A stretch of DNA of 64,000 nt. It comes from an uncultured Senegalimassilia sp. (lineage in GTDB: Bacteria; Actinomycetota; Coriobacteriia; Coriobacteriales; Eggerthellaceae). The stretch is from NCBI GenBank assembly GCA_934630815.1, contig CAKTWI010000009.1, forward strand, positions 15,310 through 79,309, given 5' to 3'. Positions 24,082 to 33,007 of the stretch are shown here, one piece after another. A model generated the notes under the pieces. That model had not been told where the DNA came from, did no database searches, and saw only the letters and a program-made list of their open reading frames with translations. The position numbers were made by a program, and so were the translations under genes. How positions within the stretch are numbered: position 1 is the stretch's first letter; each line of letters begins with the position of its first letter.

Positions 24082-25395
24082 TTAATTATCCGAATCGCAG
24101 ATTGCTTTGAACTCATCAACATAGGCTTTTGGCACCAACATGGTCAGATGAGTCCCGGTTTCGATATGCTCTTCAGTCAAGATTCTGCAACGCTCGTGAG
24201 CCTTCGATACCAAATCACCGCGTTGGTACGGAACAACTACATCAAGGTGCGTGTCTTGAGCGGATGCTACATGTGCGATCCTATCGACAAGCTGATCTAT
24301 TCCCTCCCCTGTTTCCGCTGATACGAGTAGCGCATCATAGCGATTGGCCAATGCTTCCTGTTGCTCGATCGGCAATAAATCGCACTTGTTGAAAACGAGC
24401 ACCCTTGGTAAGGTTTGCGCATTGATCTGCTCCAAGACTTCTTCAACAGCCATGATCTGTTCTTCAAATTCGTCAGAAGAGGCATCGACCACATGCAAAA
24501 TCAAATCCGAGCCGGTGATTTCATCCAGCGTAGATTTAAATGCTTCAACCAAGGTGGTCGGAAGCTTCTGAATGAAGCCGACCGTATCGGTTAACGTGAT
24601 TTCGCGTCCTTCGGGCAGTTCGTATTTTCTTGTAGTGGAGTCGAGCGTTGCAAATAATTTGTCGTATGCAAGCACATCGGCATTGGTGAGCCGGTTGAGC
24701 AAACTTGATTTACCAGCATTGGTATACCCCGCGAGCGAGACCTTAAACATCCCGCTTTCATACCTGCTCTCTCGTTGAACGGCTCGAACTTCAGCTAAAT
24801 GCGCAAGTTCGCGTTTAATGGTGGTGATACGCTTGCGAACTAATCGACGGTCAACTTCAAGCTGGCTTTCGCCTTCGCCGAATCGGCTGCCTACGCCACC
24901 GCCCATGCGGTTTGAGGCTAAATGCGACCACATACCGCGAAGTCGAGGGAGCAGATATTGGTTCTGAGCAAGGCGAACTTGCAAACGTCCTTCTTTGGTC
25001 GTCGCATGAAGTGCGAAGATGTCCAAGATCAAAGCGGTGCGATCGATGACTTTTAAGTCGCGATCAACGGACTTCTCCAGGTTTGATTGCTGCGATGGCG
25101 TTAACTCATCATCGAAAATGATCAAATCCGCTCCAGTTGATCGGCAAAGTCGAGATATCTCCTCCACCTTGCCGCTACCCACAAAAGTCCTGGGATTTGG
25201 AGAATCAAGCTTTTGGGTTGTAACGGCAACCGTATCTGCTCCTGCGGTATCCGCTAATCGCTCAAGCTCCGCTAATGAAGATGAGACGTTCCAACGCATG
25301 CCGGGTCGTTCGACGCCAACAAGCACGGCCTTTTCCCTCTTCTCTTCAACAGTTGTTTTCGCGCCCTTAACTAAGACCGATTGATATTCCGACAT
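24082..25395 (-). CDS. hflX: Ribosome-associated GTPase HflX
   Basis: This 437-residue GTPase binds the 50S subunit and splits stalled ribosomes. An N-terminal HflX domain (about 25-200) with GSGKVEEI and FDDELTPSQQ motifs precedes the G domain with GYTNAGKSS near 222-230 (G1), DTVGF (G3) and NKCD (G4). The C-terminal part is an extra beta-type domain. It is alone on its strand between two terminators, apart from possible read-through from dapF. Confidence 0.94.
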   Translation of the reverse strand: MSEYQSVLVKGAKTTVEEKREKAVLVGVERPGMRWNVSSSLAELERLADTAGADTVAVTTQKLDSPNPRTFVGSGKVEEISRLCRSTGADLIIFDDELTPSQQSNLEKSVDRDLKVIDRTALILDIFALHATTKEGRLQVRLAQNQYLLPRLRGMWSHLASNRMGGGVGSRFGEGESQLEVDRRLVRKRITTIKRELAHLAEVRAVQRESRYESGMFKVSLAGYTNAGKSSLLNRLTNADVLAYDKLFATLDSTTRKYELPEGREITLTDTVGFIQKLPTTLVEAFKSTLDEITGSDLILHVVDASSDEFEEQIMAVEEVLEQINAQTLPRVLVFNKCDLLPIEQQEALANRYDALLVSAETGEGIDQLVDRIAHVASAQDTHLDVVVPYQRGDLVSKAHERCRILTEEHIETGTHLTMLVPKAYVDEFKAICDSDN

Positions 25396-25482
25396 CGGTA
25401 ATCCTCTCCGGTGGGTTCAAGCTGAAATGCGTACATTGGAATGGATTACGGCTTGTGCTTGATCTGGTCCCCCAAAATGAAA

Positions 25483-25510
25483 ACAAGCGCAGGTTCATTC
25501 CTGCGCTTGT
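25483..25510 (-). terminator. Intrinsic terminator after dapF
   Basis: ACAAGCGCAGG (25483-25493) pairs perfectly with CCTGCGCTTGT (25500-25510) around a 6-base loop. On the minus strand the stem is followed by TTTCATTTTG. It separates dapF from hflX. Confidence 0.85.
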
Positions 25511-25543
25511 CGATAGTAGCATAATGTATCAGATAATGAGCGG

Positions 25544-26464
25544 CTACAACTCAACGGTACCCTGGAAGGCTTCCGTGGCAGAACCCGTCATCATCACATG
25601 ATCATCGGCATCCCACTTGATATGAAGCGTACCGCCGCGCAATACGACATTGTTCTCCCTAGAAGCACGGCCGGTTAATGCTGCTGCCACATTAGTGGCA
25701 CACGCCCCGGTACCGCAGGCAAGGGTCTCGCCGCAACCGCGTTCAAACACGCGCATCGCAATGGCATCTTCGCCGACGTGAGCGAATTCGACGTTGGTTT
25801 TCTCAGGGAACGCCGAATGGCTTTCGTAATATGCGCCGATTCGATTCAAATCCAGCGTTGCGAGACATTTATCGTTCGCGTTTACGAACAGTTCATCGGG
25901 CAGTGTGCTGAAATCGTCGATGAAGCAGATAGCATGCGGATTCCCCATAGAGACACACGTGAAGGCAAACGCCCCCCAGGGAGATTCGATAGCGCTGTCT
26001 TTTACGAAACCTGTACCTTCTTCGGTGTGAGCGTTTGCAGGAAGGTCAACCGGTACATCTTGCGGGTCGAGAACAGGATGGCCCATATCAACGGTTGCAA
26101 AGGTCAACTTGTCATGCTTGTCTACGTCAAAGCTGATCGGTTTCGGACCCGCCAACGTGTCGGCCACGAAGGAGCCATCGCTTGCAAGTACGAACCCGCG
26201 GTCCACGAGATACTTCGCAAAACAACGAACTCCGTTACCGCACATTTGAGCTAGCGTGCCATCAGCGTTGATGTAGTGCATGTATGCAGCACACTCGGAG
26301 CGTTTCGAAGGGCGCACCATAATCACGCCATCTGCGCCGATGCCGAAATGACGATCGCACAGCAAAGCGACCTGTTCCTGCGTCAGCTCGATATCTCGTG
26401 AAAAATCATCGATGAAAACGAAGTCATTGCCAAGACCGTGAAGCTTAACAAAATCCAATTCCAT
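25544..26464 (-). CDS. dapF: Diaminopimelate epimerase
   Basis: This 306-residue cofactor-free epimerase interconverts LL- and meso-diaminopimelate for lysine and peptidoglycan synthesis. The catalytic cysteines are C75 in AQMCGNGVR and C250 in ETLACGTGAC. NxGNDF-type start LHGLGNDFVF is also conserved. It is separated from miaA by 40 bases and is probably the last gene of the mia transcript. dapA and dapB lie elsewhere in the window at 43.3-45.2 kb. Confidence 0.96.
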   Translation of the reverse strand: MELDFVKLHGLGNDFVFIDDFSRDIELTQEQVALLCDRHFGIGADGVIMVRPSKRSECAAYMHYINADGTLAQMCGNGVRCFAKYLVDRGFVLASDGSFVADTLAGPKPISFDVDKHDKLTFATVDMGHPVLDPQDVPVDLPANAHTEEGTGFVKDSAIESPWGAFAFTCVSMGNPHAICFIDDFSTLPDELFVNANDKCLATLDLNRIGAYYESHSAFPEKTNVEFAHVGEDAIAMRVFERGCGETLACGTGACATNVAAALTGRASRENNVVLRGGTLHIKWDADDHVMMTGSATEAFQGTVEL

Positions 26465-26504
26465 GAGGGTTTACGCACGCTCCTTTAAGAAGGTTATATA
26501 TGGA

Positions 26505-27482
26505 TTACAGTGTATCAATCAAGGCTAATGCATCGTCTGCAAGTGCGGCGGTATCCCCCGAATCTGCGCAAAGCCAATGAATCCGCGAATCTTTTCTAAA
26601 CCACGTGCGCTGACGTTTGGCGTATCGGCACGTGGACACCTTTATGGATTCGATTGCCTCTTCCATGCTGGTTCGGCCATCAAGTGCAGCGACTATCTCC
26701 TTGTATCCGATCGCCTGCGGCGCAGTGATTCCATCGCGGAAGCCAGATGCAAGCAAAGTTTCCACTTCTTGGATAAGTCCGTTGGCTACCATGGAGTCAA
26801 CACGTGTTCGAATACGTGCGCGTAAAACATCGGGGTCAACCGCTAACCCGACGAAAATTGCGGGGACCCATTGTGGTAAGGATTGGAGCCGTTGCTTTTG
26901 AACGGCGTAGCTATCTCCTGTTTCAAGCAGCTCAAAAGCGCGAACCACACGTTTGACATCTGCCGGAGGTATTAACTGGGCGCTCTTTGGGTCGCGCTGG
27001 TGCAGTTCGTTCCACAACCGTTCGGGGCCATGCTCTGCAGCGAATGCATTCCAGTGATTTCGGACTGGATTATCGATCTGCTCGCCATCGGGGAACTCAT
27101 AGGCATCGATGGCTGCGCGAACGTAAAAACCAGTACCACCAGCCAAAATGCTGCGCTTGCCCTTTGACTCGATTTCTACGAAACTCTGACGCGCATACGT
27201 TTGGAACAAAGCCGCGGAGAATGGCTCCCCAGGATCGACCAAATCGAAGCCATAATGGGGTACCAGTCGCTCGCTCGCGGGAAGTTTGCCCGTTCCGATA
27301 TCCATGCCGCGGTACACCTGCATGGAGTCGGCGCTTACCACTTCCCCATCCAAATGCGTTGCGATAAGTTGCGCGACATCGGTCTTCCCTGAAGCAGTAG
27401 GGCCTACCACGCAAATCACTGGTTGTGAGAGAGCTGCCACCGCCGCGTTTGCGGTTGCAGCAGTCTTTGAGGCGTTATTCAA
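26505..27482 (-). CDS. miaA: tRNA dimethylallyltransferase
   Basis: This 325-residue enzyme adds the isopentenyl group to A37 of tRNAs reading codons that begin with U. The P-loop GPTASGKT is at 27-34, followed by SADSMQVYRGMDIGTGK. IGYKEI and RQRTWFR near the C-terminus are typical. It overlaps the end of miaB by 8 bases, and the MiaB product acts on the MiaA product, so the order of action matches the operon. Confidence 0.96.
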   Translation of the reverse strand: MNNASKTAATANAAVAALSQPVICVVGPTASGKTDVAQLIATHLDGEVVSADSMQVYRGMDIGTGKLPASERLVPHYGFDLVDPGEPFSAALFQTYARQSFVEIESKGKRSILAGGTGFYVRAAIDAYEFPDGEQIDNPVRNHWNAFAAEHGPERLWNELHQRDPKSAQLIPPADVKRVVRAFELLETGDSYAVQKQRLQSLPQWVPAIFVGLAVDPDVLRARIRTRVDSMVANGLIQEVETLLASGFRDGITAPQAIGYKEIVAALDGRTSMEEAIESIKVSTCRYAKRQRTWFRKDSRIHWLCADSGDTAALADDALALIDTL

Positions 27483-28830
27483 CGATATCGCCGGCCAAAT
27501 ACCAGGTTTTTGCTTCGTTAATTTGAACGTTGACGATGCTTCCAGCTAATTGTTCGGGTGTTTTGCCGGCAGGAACCGGCGCATGTACCGTTTGGTTCTT
27601 CGGGCTTTTACCGGCAATAAGCAGCTCGTCTCGCTTCGATGAGCCCTCAACCAAAACCGGGATGGTCGTTCCCAGGTCAAGCTGGTTTTTCTCGAAAGCA
27701 TGAGCCTGAACGATATCGACCAGGCGATCGAATCGTTTCTGAATCACCTCATGAGGGGTGTTATCCTCCATACTTGCAGCAGGAGTCCCCTCTCGCTTGG
27801 AATAAATAAAGGTGAATACCTGGTGGTACCCGACCTCATCGACCAGACGAGCCGTGTCCATGAAGTCTTTTTCGGTTTCGCCCGGGAATCCTACGATGAT
27901 GTCGGTAGACAGGGCGATATCGGGGCAAGCATCGCGCAATTTGCTGACGAGCTCCCGGTAATGCGCCGAGGTGTAGCGACGATTCATCAGCTGCAAAATA
28001 CGATCAGAGCCGGATTGCGCCGGGAGATGCAGTGCCGGCATAAGCGAACGCAGCGAGCCGAACTGTGCGATAACCTCATCGGACAGATCTTTGGGATGGC
28101 TGGTGGCGAAACGCAAGCGCTCAACCCCCGTCTCGTCAAGAGCTTTGAGGATTTGAGCGAAACGAGGGCTGCCATACAGGTCGCGTCCATATGAGTTGAC
28201 GTTTTGACCAAGCAGCGTGATCTCCTTCACACCAGCTGCTACATAACGTTCTGCTTCGGCGACAATATCTTCAATTGGACGCGATTTTTCCCGACCGCGC
28301 ACGTAAGGAACGATGCAGTACGTGCAGAAGTTATTGCATCCAATGGTAATGGGCAGCCACGCAGCCCACGAATGTTCACGGCTTGTCGGGAGTTCGGTCG
28401 GAAAGGAGGAAGAAGCATCGAGCACCTCAACCTGATGACCGCCTTCTTCTATAGCTGCTTGAAGCAGATGCGGCAGCGAAGCTAAATTATGCGTGCCGAA
28501 GACCACATCAAGATGAGGGAGCTTTTTCGTCAGCTCATTACCATCGCGTTGGCCGATGCAGCCACCTACCGCAACGATTCTCTTGCTTAGCGGGGACCCG
28601 CTTCTCACGGGAGTGTTCTTCAGCGATGCAACCTGACCGTACAAACGAGTATCTGCCGCTTCGCGCACGCAGCATGTCATGTAAATCAGGATATCGGCTT
28701 CCTCTACGGTGTCGACCATAAGGCCGCCGAGGCCTTCCAGCATGCCCGCAATACGTTCGGAGTCATGCTTGTTCATCTGGCATCCGAAGGTGCGGACGCA
28801 AAAAGTCATATTCATGAATGGTGTGTGCAT
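27475..28830 (-). CDS. miaB: tRNA-2-methylthio-N6-dimethylallyladenosine synthase
   Basis: This 451-residue radical SAM methylthiotransferase converts i6A37 to ms2i6A37. The auxiliary-cluster cysteines are C17, C53 and C91, and the SAM cluster is C165-x3-C169-x2-C172 (CNNFCTYC). A C-terminal TRAM domain is seen from about 375. Start choice is uncertain: ATG 28830 gives the longest form, while ATGs at 28815 and 28809 also fit the family start and none has a strong ribosome site. Confidence 0.94.
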   Translation of the reverse strand: MHTPFMNMTFCVRTFGCQMNKHDSERIAGMLEGLGGLMVDTVEEADILIYMTCCVREAADTRLYGQVASLKNTPVRSGSPLSKRIVAVGGCIGQRDGNELTKKLPHLDVVFGTHNLASLPHLLQAAIEEGGHQVEVLDASSSFPTELPTSREHSWAAWLPITIGCNNFCTYCIVPYVRGREKSRPIEDIVAEAERYVAAGVKEITLLGQNVNSYGRDLYGSPRFAQILKALDETGVERLRFATSHPKDLSDEVIAQFGSLRSLMPALHLPAQSGSDRILQLMNRRYTSAHYRELVSKLRDACPDIALSTDIIVGFPGETEKDFMDTARLVDEVGYHQVFTFIYSKREGTPAASMEDNTPHEVIQKRFDRLVDIVQAHAFEKNQLDLGTTIPVLVEGSSKRDELLIAGKSPKNQTVHAPVPAGKTPEQLAGSIVNVQINEAKTWYLAGDIVE

Positions 28831-28881
28831 ATGGATATAGTTCCGATCGAATCGAGAATAACAGCGCTATGTGAAATGAAG

Positions 28882-29211
28882 TTACTCGCCAAGAGCGGAA
28901 TCGGCGATTGGCGTGCCGTGCGTATATCGAGGCTCTACGGCGAAGCGGATGGCCGTGCGATATTCGCCATCGATCACGATGTCGGCAAATGAAGGAATGC
29001 AGGCGATCTCGATGCCGATAGGTGACAAGAATCCTCGAGAGATGGCGATCGCTTTCACGGCTTGATTCACGGCGCCGGCGCCGACAGCTTGGATCTCAAC
29101 GCCAACGCCGTCTTTCACCATGCCGGCAATTGCGCCCGCAACTGATGCGGGGGAAGATTTTGAGGAAACTTTCAAACACCCTGATTCCGGGGCTTGTTGT
29201 TCGGCATTCAT
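28882..29211 (-). CDS. spoVS: Stage V sporulation protein S family (SpoVS)
   Basis: The 109-residue protein matches the highly conserved SpoVS family, an Alba-like fold, with LKVSSKSSPASVAGAIAG, VGAGAVNQAVKAIAI and ACIPSF segments and the ending RFAVEPR. In Bacillus it affects spore coat assembly, but the family also occurs in non-sporulating bacteria. The ATG at 29211 is chosen because AAAAGGTG lies about 6 bases before it; an upstream ATG at 29265 lacks this. It lies in the recA-recX-rny neighbourhood, a conserved association in Firmicutes too. The role here may be nucleic-acid binding; this is inference. Confidence 0.88.
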   Translation of the reverse strand: MNAEQQAPESGCLKVSSKSSPASVAGAIAGMVKDGVGVEIQAVGAGAVNQAVKAIAISRGFLSPIGIEIACIPSFADIVIDGEYRTAIRFAVEPRYTHGTPIADSALGE

Positions 29212-29319
29212 GCATTCACCTTTTCGTGTTCTGTTTGACGTGTGTTTCGGCGTATTCAAATGCAAGTTAAATTGTAGCTATAACGAAATCCGTCCGCAAC
29301 ATGATGTGGAGGGCCTGCG

Positions 29320-30423
29320 CTAAGACTGCACGAGCACGGGTATGGTGATGTGGATGGCATCCTTGCTTACCCTGATGTGCGGTTCGACGCCCGCATCAAG
29401 ATAATATGCATCGGCCAACTCTGCGTACGCCTGCGATATCTGGCGGGCGAAACGGGCAGCATCTTCGTCTGCAACCTTCAATCCTTTTGCGTGTCGGGGC
29501 GTAGCAGCTTTTCTTTGAGTGTCGGCTCCTTCTTTTCCGAGGGTATCGGTTGTCCGCAGACCTTCGATTTTGATTTTTGCCAGCAATGGGGATAACGGTG
29601 CGATCTGGCCATCGAGAATACGCCGAGCAGAACGTTCGGACATCAATAGCCCAAGAGATTCAGCGGTTCGATGAAACGCCGGAAGACTCGAGCATGCGGA
29701 CAGGCGCTTGCACACTGGCAATCGGGGATCGTTTTCTCCGGAAAGCCTCTCTTCCGCAGAAAGCTTGCCGAGCCCAAAAGCATACAGCGTTGCCGCGATA
29801 TCCGTTGAGGAACCGATGAACACATTGACGGCAGCACGAGATTCGATGGCGAATTCGCACGTGGTTCGCAGGATATTCTTCGGGCCGCGCACTGCCACCG
29901 TCCCTGCTTCATTGAGTTCGAACGTCGGAAAGCTCGATTGGTCGGTTTTTTCTGGGAGCTTGGTAAGATCCGTTTGAATGACGAATGCCGACCCAAGGCC
30001 CGAATCCGATGACGAAATTGTTGCAGATTCGGCGTTCACCGCGATTGAATACAAAGCCATGCCTCGGCCGTGTACGCCCCATTTGTCCATATGCATGGAG
30101 TCAAGCTTTGAGGTAACGCGCGGTTCGAAAACCGTGCGCTGCAGGTGCTTCGGAACGCCGTCCCCGTCGTCGATCATGACGATTCGCCTGGTTGTTCCTT
30201 CGCGGGTGCAAGCTACAAAAATATTCGACGCTTGAGCATCGCGTGCATTTCGAAGCATTTCGATGATGATGTCCTCAGAAGATCGGATATCCTGCGCCGC
30301 TTGTCGGCGCTCTGCTTCCGAGCTGCGTAAACGAACGAAGCCACCTCCGAGATCGGTTTCGACTCGAAGGTGGCCTTCTCCGCAAACGTCTTCGATAAAC
30401 GAGGCAAGGTTGCCGTCGCCCAT
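29320..30423 (-). CDS. GHKL-type ATPase of unknown function between rny and spoVS
   Basis: This 367-residue protein has a Bergerat ATP-binding fold: N-box EMLRNARDA at 55-63, G1 DDGDGVP at 85-91, G2 GVHGRGMAL at 116-124 and a G3-like GSAF at 144-147. There is no dimerisation/phosphoacceptor His domain, receptor or transmembrane segment, so it is not an ordinary histidine kinase. The C-terminal half (about 185-367) is unfamiliar, with a Lys-rich stretch near 285-310. GAAAGGCG precedes the ATG, right after the rny stop. A MutL/Hsp90-like conformational ATPase tied to RNA or DNA processing is a guess from context. Confidence 0.75.
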   Translation of the reverse strand: MGDGNLASFIEDVCGEGHLRVETDLGGGFVRLRSSEAERRQAAQDIRSSEDIIIEMLRNARDAQASNIFVACTREGTTRRIVMIDDGDGVPKHLQRTVFEPRVTSKLDSMHMDKWGVHGRGMALYSIAVNAESATISSSDSGLGSAFVIQTDLTKLPEKTDQSSFPTFELNEAGTVAVRGPKNILRTTCEFAIESRAAVNVFIGSSTDIAATLYAFGLGKLSAEERLSGENDPRLPVCKRLSACSSLPAFHRTAESLGLLMSERSARRILDGQIAPLSPLLAKIKIEGLRTTDTLGKEGADTQRKAATPRHAKGLKVADEDAARFARQISQAYAELADAYYLDAGVEPHIRVSKDAIHITIPVLVQS

Positions 30424-30438
30424 AGTTGACGCCTTTCG

Positions 30439-31992
30439 TTATTTTGCGATACCGATAGCTCGGCTCTCGCGGATGACAACGACTTTGACCTGGCCGGGAT
30501 ACTGCATCTCGTCTTCAATGCGCTTGGCGATATCATGAGCCAAAACGGTGGTTTGAGCCTCATCAACCACTTCTGGTTGCACCATAACGCGAACCTCGCG
30601 TCCAGCCTGGATTGCGTAAGTGCGCTCAACGCCCTTGTAGGAATTAGCGATTTCCTCAAGCTTTTCCAGACGCTTAATATAGGCGTCCAGGGTTTCCTTA
30701 CGAGCACCGGGACGTGCCGCGGAAACGGCATCGGCGGCTTGCACAAGCACGTCGAGGACGCTGTTGGGCTCGACGTCGTTGTGATGTGCCTCGATTGCAT
30801 GCACGATGGACGGCTTTTCCCCGAATCGACGGGCAAGGTCGGCGCCGATGACCGCATGGCTGCCCTCGACTTCATGGTCGACGGCCTTACCGAGGTCATG
30901 AAGAAGGCCCGCACGCTTTGCCGGAACAGGGTCAAGGCCAAGCTCAGACGCCATGACTCCGGACAGATACGCAACTTCCAGCGAGTGGTTAAGAACGTTT
31001 TGACCATACGAGGTACGGTAACGCAAGCGTCCAAGCGTACGCACGAGCTCGGGATGCAGGTCATGGATTCCTGTATCGAATGCAGCCTGATCGCCGGCTT
31101 CCTGTACGCGCTGGTTCACAAGCTTCTCGGCCTTGCTGAACATTTCTTCGATGCGGGCGGGATGGATACGACCGTCAGCGATGAGGTTCTCCATGGTCAC
31201 GCGACCGATTTCGCGGCGCACCGGATCGAAGCAGGAGATGGTGACGCATTCCGGCGTGTCATCGATGATGAGGTTGGTGCCAGTAAGCTGTTCGAAAGAG
31301 CGGATATTTCGACCTTCGCGACCGATGATGCGACCCTTCAGGTCATCAGAAGGGATATGGATTGCAGAAACGGTTGTTTCCGCCGTATGGTCCGCAGCGA
31401 CACGTTGGATGGCAAGGCTGAGAATGGAGCGGGCTTTCTTGTCCGCCTCAGCCTTGGTGCGGGCCTCGGAATCGCGGATGATGGCAGCGGACTGATGCGC
31501 AACTTCATCTTTGAGCGTATCGAGCAGTTCGGTCTTTGCTTCGTCGGCGGTCATGCCCGCGACTTGCTGCAAGCGAATACCGATTTGCTCTTCGGATTCA
31601 TCGAGATCGCGCTGACGGCGGTCGAGCTGGCCTTGCATAGAAGAGATCTGATGCTCTCGGGAGTCCAGAGACTTCTCACGCGTGTCCAGCGACTCAACGC
31701 GGCGATCAAGAGACTCTTCGCGCTGATTGACGCGCTGTTCTGCAGCGCGCACCTCCTTCAAGCGCTCCTTGTTCTCTGCCTGGGCCTCCTGGCGAAGTCG
31801 CAATGCTTCGTCCTTGGCTTCGACAACCGCTTCGCGACGCAAAGTTTCCGCCTGGCGTTTTGCGTCTTCGACAACGGTATGAGCTTCGTCGGCAGCGCGC
31901 TGGGCCGTGGATTTGGCGACGAATTTGTTGATGACGAAACCGGCGGCGATGCCGACGACGGCGCCAACGATAAGCCAAATGATGGATTCCAT
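30439..31992 (-). CDS. rny: Ribonuclease Y
   Basis: This 517-residue membrane-anchored endoribonuclease starts mRNA decay. It has an N-terminal helix (about 3-22), a long charged coiled coil (about 25-195), a KH domain ([16 protein letters not shown] region near 215-235) and an HD domain with [12 protein letters not shown] near 363-374. AGGGGG precedes the ATG. Its leader contains a hairpin followed by six Ts, so premature termination may limit expression. RNase J and PNPase are also encoded in this window. Confidence 0.96.
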   Translation of the reverse strand: MESIIWLIVGAVVGIAAGFVINKFVAKSTAQRAADEAHTVVEDAKRQAETLRREAVVEAKDEALRLRQEAQAENKERLKEVRAAEQRVNQREESLDRRVESLDTREKSLDSREHQISSMQGQLDRRQRDLDESEEQIGIRLQQVAGMTADEAKTELLDTLKDEVAHQSAAIIRDSEARTKAEADKKARSILSLAIQRVAADHTAETTVSAIHIPSDDLKGRIIGREGRNIRSFEQLTGTNLIIDDTPECVTISCFDPVRREIGRVTMENLIADGRIHPARIEEMFSKAEKLVNQRVQEAGDQAAFDTGIHDLHPELVRTLGRLRYRTSYGQNVLNHSLEVAYLSGVMASELGLDPVPAKRAGLLHDLGKAVDHEVEGSHAVIGADLARRFGEKPSIVHAIEAHHNDVEPNSVLDVLVQAADAVSAARPGARKETLDAYIKRLEKLEEIANSYKGVERTYAIQAGREVRVMVQPEVVDEAQTTVLAHDIAKRIEDEMQYPGQVKVVVIRESRAIGIAK

Positions 31993-32049
31993 GCTTGTCC
32001 CCCTTTCGAGTTTGGACGGGTACTGTGGGTTTCATAGGTTCCATTGCAT

Positions 32050-32071
32050 AAAAAATCCCGGCATAACCGGG
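32050..32071 (-). terminator. Terminator-like hairpin in the rny leader
   Basis: On the minus strand CCCGG-TTATG-CCGGG (32057-32071) is followed at once by A and then six Ts (32050-32055), 58 bases before the rny ATG. The stem is only 5 bp. It may act as an attenuator. Confidence 0.5.
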
Positions 32072-32126
32072 CAAGAGCGTACGTGCGCAACGATTGGACG
32101 TATACATTTGTTTATATATTCCAACA

Positions 32127-32142
32127 GTGCCGTATAAGGCAC
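32127..32142. promoter_or_regulatory. Palindrome upstream of rny
   Basis: GTGCC-GTATAA-GGCAC forms a 5-bp-arm palindrome in the rny upstream gap, next to the A/T-rich TATATA-type stretch at 32103-32120 that probably holds the promoter. A regulator site is possible; no family is recognised. Confidence 0.25.
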
Positions 32143-32204
32143 GATAGCTCAGGCTTGCTTTTCATGATAAAGGTTCTCTTTCAAATGGAAAAGAGCAAGT
32201 GAGC

Positions 32205-32239
32205 AAAAAAGCCGGTTCTACAGGAGAAACCGGCTTTTT
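32205..32239 (-). terminator. Intrinsic terminator after recX
   Basis: A stem of AAAAAGCCGGTT with AACCGGCTTTTT (within 32205-32217 and 32228-32239) and a 10-base loop is followed by Ts on both strands. It lies 20 bases beyond the recX stop and separates recA-recX from rny. Confidence 0.88.
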
Positions 32240-32258
32240 AATTTGAAGATGTCGAGAT

Positions 32259-33005
32259 TTAACAAGTTTCGAGGGTGGCGCAATCATACTGCTCCGCGAA
32301 TATTCGAGCAGCCGATGCTGCTACACCTGATTCATAGCCTTTCTGCACGAGCTTTCGATATGCGGCTTCGCGGATTCGTTTGGCTTTCGGCGGTTTAGCG
32401 GCAAGCAGGCTTAATGCTCGGGCTAGCTCATCGGGGCCTGAATCGGGGAACAACGCTTCCTGATACGCTGGCACGTTATGGGGATCAATGTCAGCCTGCT
32501 TAAGCTCGAACGCAATGCCGCGCAGGCCCTTTCCCTGAGACAGTCTGCTTCGAACCAAAACATCTGCGTAGCGTTCATCACTTACAAGCCCGCAGTCGAT
32601 TGCGCGTTGTACCGCCTCGGAAGCGATACGATCTTCATACCCGCTTGCCAACAGCCGCTCATACAGCAGGGCGCTGGCATGCTCGCGCATGCACAGCAAT
32701 CGTTGGATCTTCGCAAATGCCGAATCTGCTTGATCGCGATCGGCATCCGATTGCATTGACCCCCCGAAGGGTAGCTTATCGTTTTCGGAATCGCCTAAGG
32801 TCGTACACCCCGCAGACCAAGACACTGGCGTTTGCTGGATTTCGGTGATGGCATCTTCCCTGCACTCGCGTTTGTCGGGGCGCGAAGGGCTGCCTTCGGC
32901 TTGCAGTGCATGGGCCTCAGAACGCACATACACACTCGAACCGTCTTCGATGGCTTTGATCTGCGCACGCAAATTCGCAATGCTTTGCGCCCTTGCATCA
33001 ATCAT
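32259..33005 (-). CDS. recX: RecX regulatory protein with N-terminal extension
   Basis: This 248-residue protein modulates RecA filaments. The RecX core, three tandem three-helix repeats, runs from about residue 95 (SAFAKIQRLLCMREHASALLYERLL, split by the family pattern R-x3-L-x-x-L) to the C-terminus, with GLVSDERYADVLVRSRL and KGLRGIAFELKQ typical. The first 90 residues are extra, low in pattern and acidic. It starts 2 bases after recA, so the two are co-expressed under the LexA-type box upstream of recA. Confidence 0.85.
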   Translation of the reverse strand: MIDARAQSIANLRAQIKAIEDGSSVYVRSEAHALQAEGSPSRPDKRECREDAITEIQQTPVSWSAGCTTLGDSENDKLPFGGSMQSDADRDQADSAFAKIQRLLCMREHASALLYERLLASGYEDRIASEAVQRAIDCGLVSDERYADVLVRSRLSQGKGLRGIAFELKQADIDPHNVPAYQEALFPDSGPDELARALSLLAAKPPKAKRIREAAYRKLVQKGYESGVAASAARIFAEQYDCATLETC

Positions 33006-33007
33006 GG

